A stretch of DNA of 24,157 nucleotides from an uncultured Clostridia bacterium (GTDB lineage: Bacteria > Bacillota > Clostridia > Christensenellales > Borkfalkiaceae): positions 1-24,157 of the forward strand of contig CAKQQY010000027.1 of assembly GCA_934271245.1 (NCBI GenBank), written 5' to 3'. Of the stretch, positions 1-6,966 are shown one piece after another. The notes beneath the pieces were generated by a model. The model was not told the DNA's origin. It ran no database searches and worked only from the letters and a program-made list of their open reading frames with translations. A program made the translations under genes and the position numbers. Numbering within the stretch: position 1 is the first letter of the stretch; each line of letters begins with the position of its first letter.

Positions 1-33
1 TAAAAATTTACCTTTACATCAGGAGAATAACAG

Positions 34-1710
34 ATGAAAAAAGAAAGAAGACCACTTACCGAATTCCTGCTTAAAGAACTCATATTGAAAGGGTTATTTA
101 TCCTTGCGATTGCTTACGGCGTACTCTTTTTCTTTCACGGAATAAAAGTTTTCACCGTTTCCGGCGAAAGTTGGATGAATATATTTTATCTGACGGAATT
201 TGCCGTTCTTCAATGCCTTGTGCTTGTTTGCGTGCTTTACTTTACGGGGTCGTTAAACGGCAAAGACGTAAAGCGTACGGTTCTTAAAAGAGTTCTTACG
301 TTTTTACCCTGTATTCTTGCCGTATTATTTTTTATTCTCGTTTTCACCGCGCCTAAGTTTCTGCCGTCGTCTAAACCCGACGCTGTAAACTTTTTTACCG
401 CTCTCGCGATATTTATAGGCGGCGCGGCGCTCGGATTTCTTATTCCTTACGGCGGACGCAGACTCGTTAAACTTATCAAAGCGAGAATAGAATACCGTAA
501 AACTCACCCCAAGCCGCCGAAGCCGGTAAAGGTAAAGAAGGAACGCAGAAAAAAGATAACGGTATCTTCTCAGTTCGCTCAGGAAGGATTAGAAAAAGCG
601 GAACCCGCTCCCGGAGAAGTGTTCCCCGACCTTCTTGCCATAGATAAGCAGTTCGAAGAAAAGCCTTATCGACCGCAGCCTTCTTCGAACCTGTCGTTAA
701 AACAGATTTGCGACGGGTTCAACACGTACCTTGAAAGTCGCCATATGTATTATACCCCGGAAACGATACGTTCGTTCGTCGCGGGTATGGCTTGCTCCCA
801 TTTTATAATTTTAGAAGGTCTTTCGGGAACGGGCAAAACTTCGCTTCCCAAATACTTTTCGGAATACGTGGGTTGCTCGGCGTGCTTTACGCCTGTGCAG
901 GCTTCCTGGAAAGACAGAAGCGATATCTTAGGTTATTATAACGATTTTACCGCAAAGTTTAAGGAAACTCCCTTTTTACGCGCGTTATATTCCGCGTCTT
1001 ATCGTACGGACGACATAAACCTTATGGTACTCGATGAAATGAATCTTTCGAGAGTGGAATACTACTTTGCGGATTTTCTTTCGGTGCTTGAACTCGACAC
1101 GGAAGTGTGGAAGATAGAACTTATGCCCGTATCCACGAAAGGCAAATTGCCGGCGGCTCTCATAGACGGTTGTTCGGTAAAGATTCCGAGTAACACGTGG
1201 TTTATCGGCACGGCGAATAAAGACGATTCGACCTTTACCATAACCGACAAAGTATACGACCGCGCGGTGATAATAGACTTCTCGCGCAGAAACGAAGCGG
1301 CGGGCGTCACCCCCGAAGTCAAGGCAATACATCTCGGTTCCGACGAACTGATTAACCTTTTCATGGAAGCGGTGGGAACTTCCGATTATAATCTTTCCCG
1401 CGAGGATTACGCCAAGTTCAAAACGCTGAGCGATTTTATGCTCGATAAGTTCGAAATAAACTTCGGTAACCGTATAATGAACCAGATAAGAGCGTTCGTG
1501 CCGGTATTCGTCGCCTGCGGCGGAACTTCGGCAAAGGCAATCGACATAATGTTCTCCCGTAAAATTCTCAGAAAATTAGAAGGCAGATTCGACGACGGTC
1601 TTAAAGCGGGACTGACGAAACTCGAAGAGTTGGTAATAGAATTATACGGAGCGGAAGATTTTTCGGGAACGCTCGAAACCATAGCGAAACTTAAAAGGAA
1701 ATTACTCTGA
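34..1710 (+). CDS. Membrane-anchored McrB-like AAA+ ATPase
   Basis: Seen: about four hydrophobic segments at the N-terminus (roughly residues 18-36, 48-71, 86-106, 119-139), then a basic, proline-rich linker (about 145-215), then a AAA+ module. Walker A is GLSGTGKT (262-269). Walker B ends in LDEMN (333-337), with the following Arg/Glu-Tyr-Tyr context typical of McrB-type ATPases. Sensor 1 is the GTAN segment (392-395), and FGNR (477-480) resembles the C-terminal sensor region. The start has AGGAG 8 bases upstream. The stop shares one base with the next ATG (TGATG), so the two products are probably made together. Known: McrB-like ATPases are usually soluble motors for nucleases. Inferred: here the motor is tethered to the membrane with the ATPase in the cytosol. 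It could be a defence component or a housekeeping remodeller; the substrate is unknown. Confidence 0.85.
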   Translation: MKKERRPLTEFLLKELILKGLFILAIAYGVLFFFHGIKVFTVSGESWMNIFYLTEFAVLQCLVLVCVLYFTGSLNGKDVKRTVLKRVLTFLPCILAVLFFILVFTAPKFLPSSKPDAVNFFTALAIFIGGAALGFLIPYGGRRLVKLIKARIEYRKTHPKPPKPVKVKKERRKKITVSSQFAQEGLEKAEPAPGEVFPDLLAIDKQFEEKPYRPQPSSNLSLKQICDGFNTYLESRHMYYTPETIRSFVAGMACSHFIILEGLSGTGKTSLPKYFSEYVGCSACFTPVQASWKDRSDILGYYNDFTAKFKETPFLRALYSASYRTDDINLMVLDEMNLSRVEYYFADFLSVLELDTEVWKIELMPVSTKGKLPAALIDGCSVKIPSNTWFIGTANKDDSTFTITDKVYDRAVIIDFSRRNEAAGVTPEVKAIHLGSDELINLFMEAVGTSDYNLSREDYAKFKTLSDFMLDKFEINFGNRIMNQIRAFVPVFVACGGTSAKAIDIMFSRKILRKLEGRFDDGLKAGLTKLEELVIELYGAEDFSGTLETIAKLKRKLL

Positions 1711-3050
1711 TGCCACTTGCCGCGTTGGAAAACTTTCACGAGCAACTTGCGGAAAACAAAGTGAGAAACGTTTCCGGAATATTAGAAGCGGAAAGCGACG
1801 GGAAATTCAAGTTTTGTTTTCCCGTGCCGGCGAAACTGGATTATTCTTCGGTTATAGATAAAATAACGGCGTCGATGGGAAGCCTTATCAACGTCGTAAT
1901 GAGTCCTTATATAATACTTAAAGGTGAATACGACGCTATCCGCGCCGAGAAAGTAACGGCGATGACGCCTGAAGGCGTAAAAAAGACCGTTGCGGATTCC
2001 AGACTATGGAAACGTAAAGGTAAAACCATGCGCCCCGAGTTCGCTTACGCAAAAACCCAGGAAGACGAGTATAATACGTACGAAAACAGGTTTATCAAAG
2101 CGCTTATCGACAGACTGATAGTCTTTCTTGCAAAGCCTATGACGGAAATGCGCGGCGGAGTAAAAAGTCTTTACGAAGCGCACGCAAACGTCGGAAAAAT
2201 AAATAAAATCGACCTGTTGCGACTTCTCGACCCCGATATGTTTAAGGAGAGCGACGAACGCTGTTTCGTCGATTTCAAAAAGATATTCTATCTTAAAGCA
2301 AAACTTACGCAACTAAAGAGTAGCGGTTTTTATAAAATAATGAGCAGGCTCCCCTCGTTTACCGATCGCGACCCCGAACCTACCAACCTTCTCGTTCATA
2401 ACGCCGACTATTTCACGTGCCTTAAGTTATGGCTGTACCTTAACGAAAAGGATATTAAAATGGGCGAATTGAAAGACGAAGGGTTGCGAGCCGCTTATTC
2501 CGCGTTCGTTTTTCTGTACACGGCAAAGTCTTTGACGAAACTCGGTTTTGCGTTAAAAAAGGACGGGGATTTCCGTTACGCGTATAACGAATTTTCCGCG
2601 CGCGGCGCGACTTTCGAAAACGAATATTTTATCGTAAAAGTCAGCGCGGCGGAGAAAAAAATGACTTTTGCGCTGACCTGCAAGGTAACGGGCGAAAAGA
2701 AAACGATTACTTTCGGATTCATGGTTTTTGCCGACGACCCGAAACCCGAAACGCAGTACGTAGTAAGTTTTGCCCCTACTTCCTATTCCGACGAAACTCT
2801 GCGCGTTCAACCGGACAGCGCTTCTTCGCTTAAAGATTTGGAAACCTTTATTCACTCTATATTTTTTATCGTAAAGGTAGAACCAAACGTTTACGAAAAA
2901 CTCTGCCTTGTTTGCGGAAGTAACGCAGTGGAAGAAAAGAACGGAGAAATTCGTTGCCTTGATTGCGGTTCGGAATATTCTTTTTTCGATAAGGAAACCG
3001 TATGGCTTAAAAAGTTCCGTGTGCATAATATTCACATAGAAAGAAACTAA
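1710..3050 (+). CDS. DUF2357-like partner protein with C-terminal zinc ribbon
   Basis: 446 residues. The segment around 64-140, including YENRF (124-128), and the later PTNLL-containing stretch (224-228) resemble DUF2357 proteins, which usually pair with McrB-like ATPases and often carry a PD-(D/E)XK nuclease domain. I cannot find convincing PD-(D/E)XK catalytic residues here. The C-terminus instead has four cysteines as two CxxC knuckles (399/402 and 416/419), a likely zinc ribbon. There is no signal peptide or membrane segment. The start overlaps the ATPase stop by one base. Inferred: this is the effector or adaptor of the ATPase, possibly binding nucleic acid or protein through the ribbon. 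The family call rests on motif memory, so function stays open. Confidence 0.65.
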   Translation: MPLAALENFHEQLAENKVRNVSGILEAESDGKFKFCFPVPAKLDYSSVIDKITASMGSLINVVMSPYIILKGEYDAIRAEKVTAMTPEGVKKTVADSRLWKRKGKTMRPEFAYAKTQEDEYNTYENRFIKALIDRLIVFLAKPMTEMRGGVKSLYEAHANVGKINKIDLLRLLDPDMFKESDERCFVDFKKIFYLKAKLTQLKSSGFYKIMSRLPSFTDRDPEPTNLLVHNADYFTCLKLWLYLNEKDIKMGELKDEGLRAAYSAFVFLYTAKSLTKLGFALKKDGDFRYAYNEFSARGATFENEYFIVKVSAAEKKMTFALTCKVTGEKKTITFGFMVFADDPKPETQYVVSFAPTSYSDETLRVQPDSASSLKDLETFIHSIFFIVKVEPNVYEKLCLVCGSNAVEEKNGEIRCLDCGSEYSFFDKETVWLKKFRVHNIHIERN

Positions 3051-3092
3051 AAATATATCACAGTAGGATTTTTTATCCGAAAATTTTTAATT

Positions 3093-3117
3093 CCACCGCT
3101 TTTAGCGGTGGTTTTCT
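3093..3117 (+). terminator. Intrinsic terminator 1 after the ATPase/DUF2357 pair
   Basis: An 8-bp perfect stem (CCACCGCT / AGCGGTGG, arms 3093-3100 and 3104-3111) with a 3-base loop is followed by TTTTC. It lies 42 bases after the stop codon of the DUF2357-like gene. Confidence 0.8.
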
Positions 3118-3169
3118 TTTCCCTAAAAAACACAAAACACGGCAGTGTTTTTCCCAAAAATTTTTAACT

Positions 3170-3195
3170 CCACCGCTCCAAACGGTGGTTTTTTT
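3170..3195 (+). terminator. Intrinsic terminator 2, a near copy of terminator 1
   Basis: A 6-bp stem CCACCG/CGGTGG (3170-3175 and 3183-3188) is followed by seven T. The stem and the preceding AT tract repeat the first terminator 77 bases downstream. Confidence 0.75.
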
Positions 3196-3407
3196 ACATA
3201 AATAAACGCCCGACTAACCGTCGGGCGTTAAATTTTAATTTATTTTAACATTGAAACGTGACAAAATAAAATTTTGTCGGCAACCGTCGTTGCTTGCGTC
3301 TTTGCATATGCAAATCCGCCGTTTCTGTTGAAATATGGCGTGAAAAAGTCCTTGCAAGCAAACTTTTTCACTTATATTATACGTTTAATCGGGCGTTCGG
3401 GAAAATT

Positions 3408-4046
3408 TTATTTCGTTCCGAAAATTCTGTCGCCCGCGTCGCCTAAACCGGGAAGTATGTAGCCGTTTTCGTTAAGGCATCTGTCGAGCGTGGAAACGTA
3501 GATTTCCACGTCGGGGTGTTCTTCCGCGACCTTTTCCACGCCTACGGGAGCGGCAATTATAGACATAAGTTTAATTTTTTTACAGCCGCGTTTTTTAAGC
3601 ATTTTGATGGCGTCGCAAGCGCTGCCGCCGGTAGCGAGCATGGGGTCGACCACCATAACGACTTTATTTTCGATTCCTACGGGAAGTTTGCAATAATATT
3701 CCTGCGGTTCGAGAGTTTCTTCGTCGCGATATAACCCTATATGCCCTACCTTTGCCGCGGGGAAAAGAGTTAAAATTCCGTCGACCATTCCGAGTCCCGC
3801 GCGAAGAATCGGAACGATTGCTATGGAATTTTCTTTAACGACGGTCTGTTTGGTAACTTCGAGCGGAGTTTCCACTTCGATTTCCTGAGTGGGAACGTCT
3901 TTGAAACTTTCGTAAGCCATAAGAGTTGCGAGTTCGCCGACGATTTCTCTGAACTGTTTGGTGTTGGTATTTTTATCTCTTATAATCGCGAGTTTGTGTC
4001 TGATAAGCGGGTGATCCAGGATGTGAACGTTTTTATAATCTTTCAT
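3408..4046 (-). CDS. upp: Uracil phosphoribosyltransferase
   Basis: 212 residues, the usual length for the family. It converts uracil plus PRPP to UMP in the cytosol (pyrimidine salvage). The PRPP-binding loop is visible as VVDPMLATGGSA, and the C-terminal uracil-binding region as GYILPGLGDAGDR. The N-terminus is also characteristic (HPLIRHKLAIIRD). AAGGAG lies 7 bases before the ATG. It sits 92 bases downstream of uraA on the same strand. I see no convincing promoter of its own, so it is probably reached by read-through from uraA, which would place import and phosphoribosylation under one control. Confidence 0.97.
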   Translation of the reverse strand: MKDYKNVHILDHPLIRHKLAIIRDKNTNTKQFREIVGELATLMAYESFKDVPTQEIEVETPLEVTKQTVVKENSIAIVPILRAGLGMVDGILTLFPAAKVGHIGLYRDEETLEPQEYYCKLPVGIENKVVMVVDPMLATGGSACDAIKMLKKRGCKKIKLMSIIAAPVGVEKVAEEHPDVEIYVSTLDRCLNENGYILPGLGDAGDRIFGTK

Positions 4047-4073
4047 GATTTTCTCCTTGTTAGTTATATGATA

Positions 4074-4109
4074 GCGTTAAAGAGCGAATTTTCTTCGCTC
4101 TTTTTACGC
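4074..4109 (-). promoter_or_regulatory. Long hairpin between uraA and upp
   Basis: Arms 4079-4088 and 4094-4103 form a perfect 10-bp stem around a 5-base loop. It is extended by GCGT (4074-4077) and ACGC (4106-4109), giving a stem of about 14 bp with a bulge. In the transcribed (minus) direction no good U tract follows, so it is more likely an mRNA processing or stability element, or a partial attenuator, than a full terminator. Confidence 0.5.
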
Positions 4110-4138
4110 TTATGTTTATTACGTTATTTTTGTTGCGA

Positions 4139-5584
4139 TTATTCGGCTTTGTCGTCTTTGCAAGCGGCGCAAAGTTCTTCGCTCTTTTCCGCGGTGCAGG
4201 TTTCGCAGTTTTTACCGTTTTCCGCGTCGTGCGATTTTCTTGCCTTTGCGCAGAGCAGGTTGGTGAGTATACCAAGGATAAGCGCGCACGCTACTTCCGT
4301 CAATTTGATTTTACCGAAGGACATGCAGAGCGAACCTACGCCGGCGATAAGGATAACCGATACCACGAAGAGATTGCAATTGTCGCCAAGGTCAACCTTT
4401 TGTATCATTTTAAGACCGGATACCGCGATGAAGCCATAGAGCGCTATGCAAACGCCGCCCATTACGCAGGAAGGTATCGTTGCAAGGAAGGTCGAGAAAG
4501 GCCCTATAAAGGATACCACGATAGCCATAATCGAGGTTGCGAGAATGGTTACTACAGAAGCGTTGCCGGAGATTGCCACGCAACCAACCGATTCGCCGTA
4601 AGTGGTGTTGGGGCAGCCGCCGAAGAACGCGCCTGCGATGGAACCTACGCCGTCGCCGAGTAACGTTCTGTGAAGACCAGGATTTTCAAGAAGGTCTCTG
4701 CCGATTATGGAAGAGAGGTTTTTGTGGTCTGCGATGTGTTCCGCGAATACTACGAAAGCAACCGGTATGTAAGCGACCGCAATCGTTCCGATGTAAGAAC
4801 CTAACGAGCCGCCGCCGAAGTCGTAGCCGCCCTTAAAGAACGCTTCTACGAAAGTGAAATCGGGATACCATTGCATATTGTTGAATTTAGAGAAGTCTAT
4901 AATAGGTATTCCCGCAAGGGTGAATACGGATGCGACCGCATATCCCGCCGCGATACCGATTACGAAAGGTATCATTTTAACGAACTTTTTGCCGTAGACC
5001 GAACAAATCATCGTAACCGCTAAAGTTACAAGACCGCAGCAAAGGCACGCCAACCCGTTTCCGTTCATTACGTAAGAACCGAGATTAGAGTCGAATTCAA
5101 CAAAGCCTGCGGAGCCGCCGACCATATCTTTAACCGCGTTTCCCGCAAGGGATAACCCTATGATAGCGACGGTAGGTCCGATAACGACCGCGGGCATAAG
5201 TTTGTTGACCCATTTAACGCCTGCGAATTTAACGATTAAAGCGATTACTACGTAAACGAGACCTGCCAAAACTGCGCCGATGATAAGTCCTAAAAATCCT
5301 GCGGACGCGGAAACGCCGCCCGCGAAAGCCGCCGACATAGAACCCAAAAACGCGAAAGACGAACCCAAGAAAACCGGGCTTTTGAATTTAGTGAAAAGTA
5401 AGTACACCAACGTGCCTACGCCTGCTCCGAATAAAGCGGCGGAAGCCGACATACCGTTCCCTATGATTGCCGGAACCGCTATGGTTGCCGCCATAATCGC
5501 AAGGAGTTGTTGTAACGCAAATACGAGTACCTGCGCGAATCTGGGTTTATCTTCTACGTTAAAGACTAAACCGTTGTTGTTCAT
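4139..5584 (-). CDS. uraA: Uracil permease (NCS2/UraA family) with cysteine-rich tail
   Basis: 481 residues with about 12-14 hydrophobic segments. This is a proton-coupled uracil importer of the inner membrane. Family hallmarks are the N-terminal QQLLAIMAATIAVPAI segment and the substrate/ion-site region with GGCPNTTYGESVG. The start is preceded by GGGAGG. Odd feature: after the last membrane helix the C-terminal tail is charged and holds CETC (460-463) and CAAC (472-475), a CxxC-x8-CxxC arrangement like a small metal knuckle that I do not associate with this family. A leader with an attenuator lies upstream and upp downstream. Confidence 0.95.
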   Translation of the reverse strand: MNNNGLVFNVEDKPRFAQVLVFALQQLLAIMAATIAVPAIIGNGMSASAALFGAGVGTLVYLLFTKFKSPVFLGSSFAFLGSMSAAFAGGVSASAGFLGLIIGAVLAGLVYVVIALIVKFAGVKWVNKLMPAVVIGPTVAIIGLSLAGNAVKDMVGGSAGFVEFDSNLGSYVMNGNGLACLCCGLVTLAVTMICSVYGKKFVKMIPFVIGIAAGYAVASVFTLAGIPIIDFSKFNNMQWYPDFTFVEAFFKGGYDFGGGSLGSYIGTIAVAYIPVAFVVFAEHIADHKNLSSIIGRDLLENPGLHRTLLGDGVGSIAGAFFGGCPNTTYGESVGCVAISGNASVVTILATSIMAIVVSFIGPFSTFLATIPSCVMGGVCIALYGFIAVSGLKMIQKVDLGDNCNLFVVSVILIAGVGSLCMSFGKIKLTEVACALILGILTNLLCAKARKSHDAENGKNCETCTAEKSEELCAACKDDKAE

Positions 5585-5628
5585 TTGTTTACCTCCCTAA
5601 AATAAAATATCTTTTTTAGTTTTTTACC

Positions 5629-5656
5629 AAAAAAAAAGTCCTTTTTTAAAGGACTT
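5629..5656 (-). terminator. Attenuator terminator in the uraA leader
   Basis: A perfect 9-bp stem (arms 5636-5644 and 5648-5656) with a 3-base loop gives a run of nine U on the minus-strand RNA (A tract 5629-5637 on the plus strand, its last two bases pairing in the stem). It lies 45 bases before the uraA start codon, downstream of the uraA promoter, so it ends transcripts before the gene. Its 5' arm begins with the last two bases of the leader-peptide stop codon. Confidence 0.85.
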
Positions 5657-5750
5657 AAAAAACACGATTATTAAGAAAGGAAAAAAGGGAAAAATATCCG
5701 AGCGATTTCGGATTTTCGGTATGAACTTTAATACATAACGTTCTTTTCAT
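5655..5750 (-). CDS. Leader peptide of uraA, 31 codons
   Basis: On the minus strand an ATG at 5750 follows GAGAGG by 8 bases and opens a 31-codon frame ending in TAA at 5655-5657. The product starts MKRTLCIKVH and ends in a Phe/Leu/Ser-rich stretch (GYFSLFSFL) then NNRVF. The codons for this stretch make the RNA very rich in U. The stop codon touches the terminator stem, so a ribosome finishing the peptide would cover the 5' arm. Known parallel: E. coli pyrBI and pyrE use ribosome-RNA polymerase coupling over a U-rich leader to sense UTP. Inferred: the same logic applies here. It is too short for homology; alternatively the frame is fortuitous. Confidence 0.6.
   Translation of the reverse strand: MKRTLCIKVHTENPKSLGYFSLFSFLNNRVF
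5658..5713 (-). promoter_or_regulatory. Pause hairpin and U-rich tract, probable UTP sensor
   Basis: In the RNA a 6-bp hairpin AUCCGA/UCGGAU (arms 5708-5713 and 5696-5701, 6-base loop) is followed by a tract with U5, U6, U3 and U6 runs up to the leader stop codon. A hairpin followed by U-rich sequence is the classic layout for RNA polymerase pausing when UTP is scarce. Confidence 0.55.
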
Positions 5751-5778
5751 TTTTCTTTCCTCTCAACTTACTTTGGCT

Positions 5779-5807
5779 ATTGTAACACATAAAAAAAATT
5801 TATGCAA
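5779..5807 (-). promoter_or_regulatory. Sigma-A-type promoter of uraA
   Basis: On the minus strand TTGCAT (5802-5807) and TACAAT (5779-5784) are separated by exactly 17 bases of AT-rich sequence. The leader-peptide start lies about 29 bases downstream of the -10 element. Confidence 0.8.
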
Positions 5808-5877
5808 CAATTTTTCGACTTATTTTTTAAATTTTTTTAAATGATTTTTTTGCGCTTAAAAAAAGGATAAATTTTCC

Positions 5878-5896
5878 GCCGAAATAATTATTCGGC
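5878..5896 (-). terminator. Possible weak terminator of rbsK
   Basis: A 6-bp stem GCCGAA/TTCGGC surrounds a 7-base loop that contains the rbsK stop codon. A run of seven U follows about 13 bases later on the minus strand rather than immediately, so activity is uncertain. Confidence 0.35.
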
Positions 5897-6760
5897 GTAC
5901 TCCGTTACTTCCTTTCTCGTGGGAACGGACTGCTGCGCTCCCCTTCTCGTACACGCGATAGAAGCCGCCTTGCTGCCGAACGCAATGCTTTCTTCGAGCG
6001 ATTTGCCTTCCGCAAGACCGACCGAAAGACCGCCGCATAAGGTATCGCCGGCGGCGGTAGTATCCACGGCTTTAACTTTTAAACAAGGATAAATCGCGGA
6101 AGAATTTTCCGTAGCGATTTCGTACCCTTTGCTTCCGAGCGTGGTAATAACCGTTTTAATACCCTTTTTAAAAAGGTTTTCTTTGCCGCCGAAAATTTCG
6201 CATTCGGTTTCGTTGGGGGTGATTAAATCGACGTAAGCAAAGTATTTAGCGATATCTACGTTCGCAGGCGCGGGGTTAAGAATGGTATAAAGACCTAAAC
6301 TTTTAGCCTTTTTAAGCCCGTAACCGATAATGTCTATGGGGTTTTCGAGTTGGGTAAGATAAATATCTCCTTCTTCCGCGCGGGATAAAGCCGCGTCTAT
6401 GTCTTTTTCGGTTAAAAGAGCGTTCGCGCCTTTGTCGAGAATAATTCTGTTATCCCCTTCTGCGACCACGATAACGGCAATGCCGGTGGAAACGTTTTCC
6501 TGCTTTCTTATAAAGGTCGTGTCAACGCCGGAAGATTTAAGGTTGTTTATAAGAGTATCGCCGAAAGAATCGTCGCCGACGACGCCGCACATAAACGCGT
6601 TACCGCCGAGTTTACCGCAAGCGGTTGCCTGGTTTGCGCCTTTTCCGCCGCCGTTGGTCATAAAATTGCTGCCGGTAATGGTTTCGCCCGCCTTGGGCAT
6701 ATAAGGACTGTTTATAACAAGGTCCATGTTAAGACTGCCTACGATAAAAATCTTTTTCAT
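5888..6760 (-). CDS. rbsK: Ribokinase (PfkB family)
   Basis: 290 residues, slightly shorter than typical ribokinases (about 300-310). It phosphorylates ribose to ribose 5-phosphate with ATP in the cytosol. The substrate-binding signature NGGGKGANQA is at 36-45. The catalytic signature DTTAAGDT is at 233-240, with the base Asp239 and the AAGD form that E. coli ribokinase also uses. GGAGAT precedes the ATG. It appears monocistronic, with its own promoter. No ribose transporter or LacI-type regulator is visible nearby. Another PfkB sugar kinase activity is possible, but the signatures favour ribose. Ribose 5-phosphate could supply PRPP for the neighbouring Upp reaction. Confidence 0.88.
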   Translation of the reverse strand: MKKIFIVGSLNMDLVINSPYMPKAGETITGSNFMTNGGGKGANQATACGKLGGNAFMCGVVGDDSFGDTLINNLKSSGVDTTFIRKQENVSTGIAVIVVAEGDNRIILDKGANALLTEKDIDAALSRAEEGDIYLTQLENPIDIIGYGLKKAKSLGLYTILNPAPANVDIAKYFAYVDLITPNETECEIFGGKENLFKKGIKTVITTLGSKGYEIATENSSAIYPCLKVKAVDTTAAGDTLCGGLSVGLAEGKSLEESIAFGSKAASIACTRRGAQQSVPTRKEVTEYAE

Positions 6761-6788
6761 AATATATCTCCGAATCAGTTACGGATAT

Positions 6789-6817
6789 ATTTTAACTTTT
6801 AAACGGAAAAAAGTCAA
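6789..6817 (-). promoter_or_regulatory. Sigma-A-type promoter of rbsK
   Basis: On the minus strand TTGACT (6812-6817) and TAAAAT (6789-6794) are 17 bases apart, with the rbsK ATG about 30 bases beyond the -10 element. Confidence 0.8.
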
Positions 6818-6930
6818 CCTTAACGGTTATTTTTATGCGGTGAAAAACACGGATATCCGTCCGGACAAAACCGTTTTTTTAAAAAGAAAGAAAAACCGAC
6901 AAAAAAAATAAAAAATTTTAGAATATCCCG

Positions 6931-6959
6931 TTGATTTTATCATCTCTATATATTAAAAT
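6931..6959 (+). promoter_or_regulatory. Promoter giving a probable leaderless mRNA
   Basis: TTGATT (6931-6936) and TAAAAT (6954-6959) are 17 bases apart. The ATG of the following gene begins at 6967, 8 bases after the -10 element, where transcription would normally start. No Shine-Dalgarno sequence is present. Confidence 0.6.
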
Positions 6960-6966
6960 ATAATAT

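Larger units (their letters stand above)
3051..3407. other. Tail-to-tail intergenic region rich in hairpins
   Basis: This 357-base region lies between the convergent DUF2357-like gene and upp, and no credible coding sequence is visible. Besides the two CCACCG terminators it holds a weak hairpin (arms 3134-3140/3145-3151), a 9-bp hairpin (3205-3213/3221-3229) that may end minus-strand transcripts from upp, a 14-bp perfect palindrome at 3301-3314, and a 10-bp inverted repeat with a 12-base loop (3340-3349/3362-3371). Confidence 0.6.

Noticed and set aside
1..33. TAA at the first three bases as the stop codon of an upstream gene
   Set aside because: Too little sequence is visible to tell a real stop from chance.
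2500..3050. PD-(D/E)XK nuclease site in the DUF2357-like protein
   Set aside because: I looked for the Asp...Glu-x-Lys pattern and found no convincing set; structure prediction is needed before excluding a degenerate one.
4112..4663. 183-codon plus-strand frame opposite uraA
   Set aside because: It is a shadow of the uraA codons, with no ribosome site and no recognisable protein.
5740..5775. A GAGAGG motif in the uraA leader resembling part of a PyrR binding loop
   Set aside because: The rest of the PyrR consensus and its flanking stem are missing, and GAGAGG is well placed as the leader-peptide ribosome site.
5770..5790. UTP-dependent slippage at the uraA transcription start, as in E. coli upp or codBA
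   Set aside because: The predicted start region lacks a T run just after the first base, so stuttering control is unlikely.
6020..6060. Ribokinase signature AAGD instead of GAGD as a possible defect
   Set aside because: E. coli ribokinase has the same DTTAAGDT form, so this is normal for the family.
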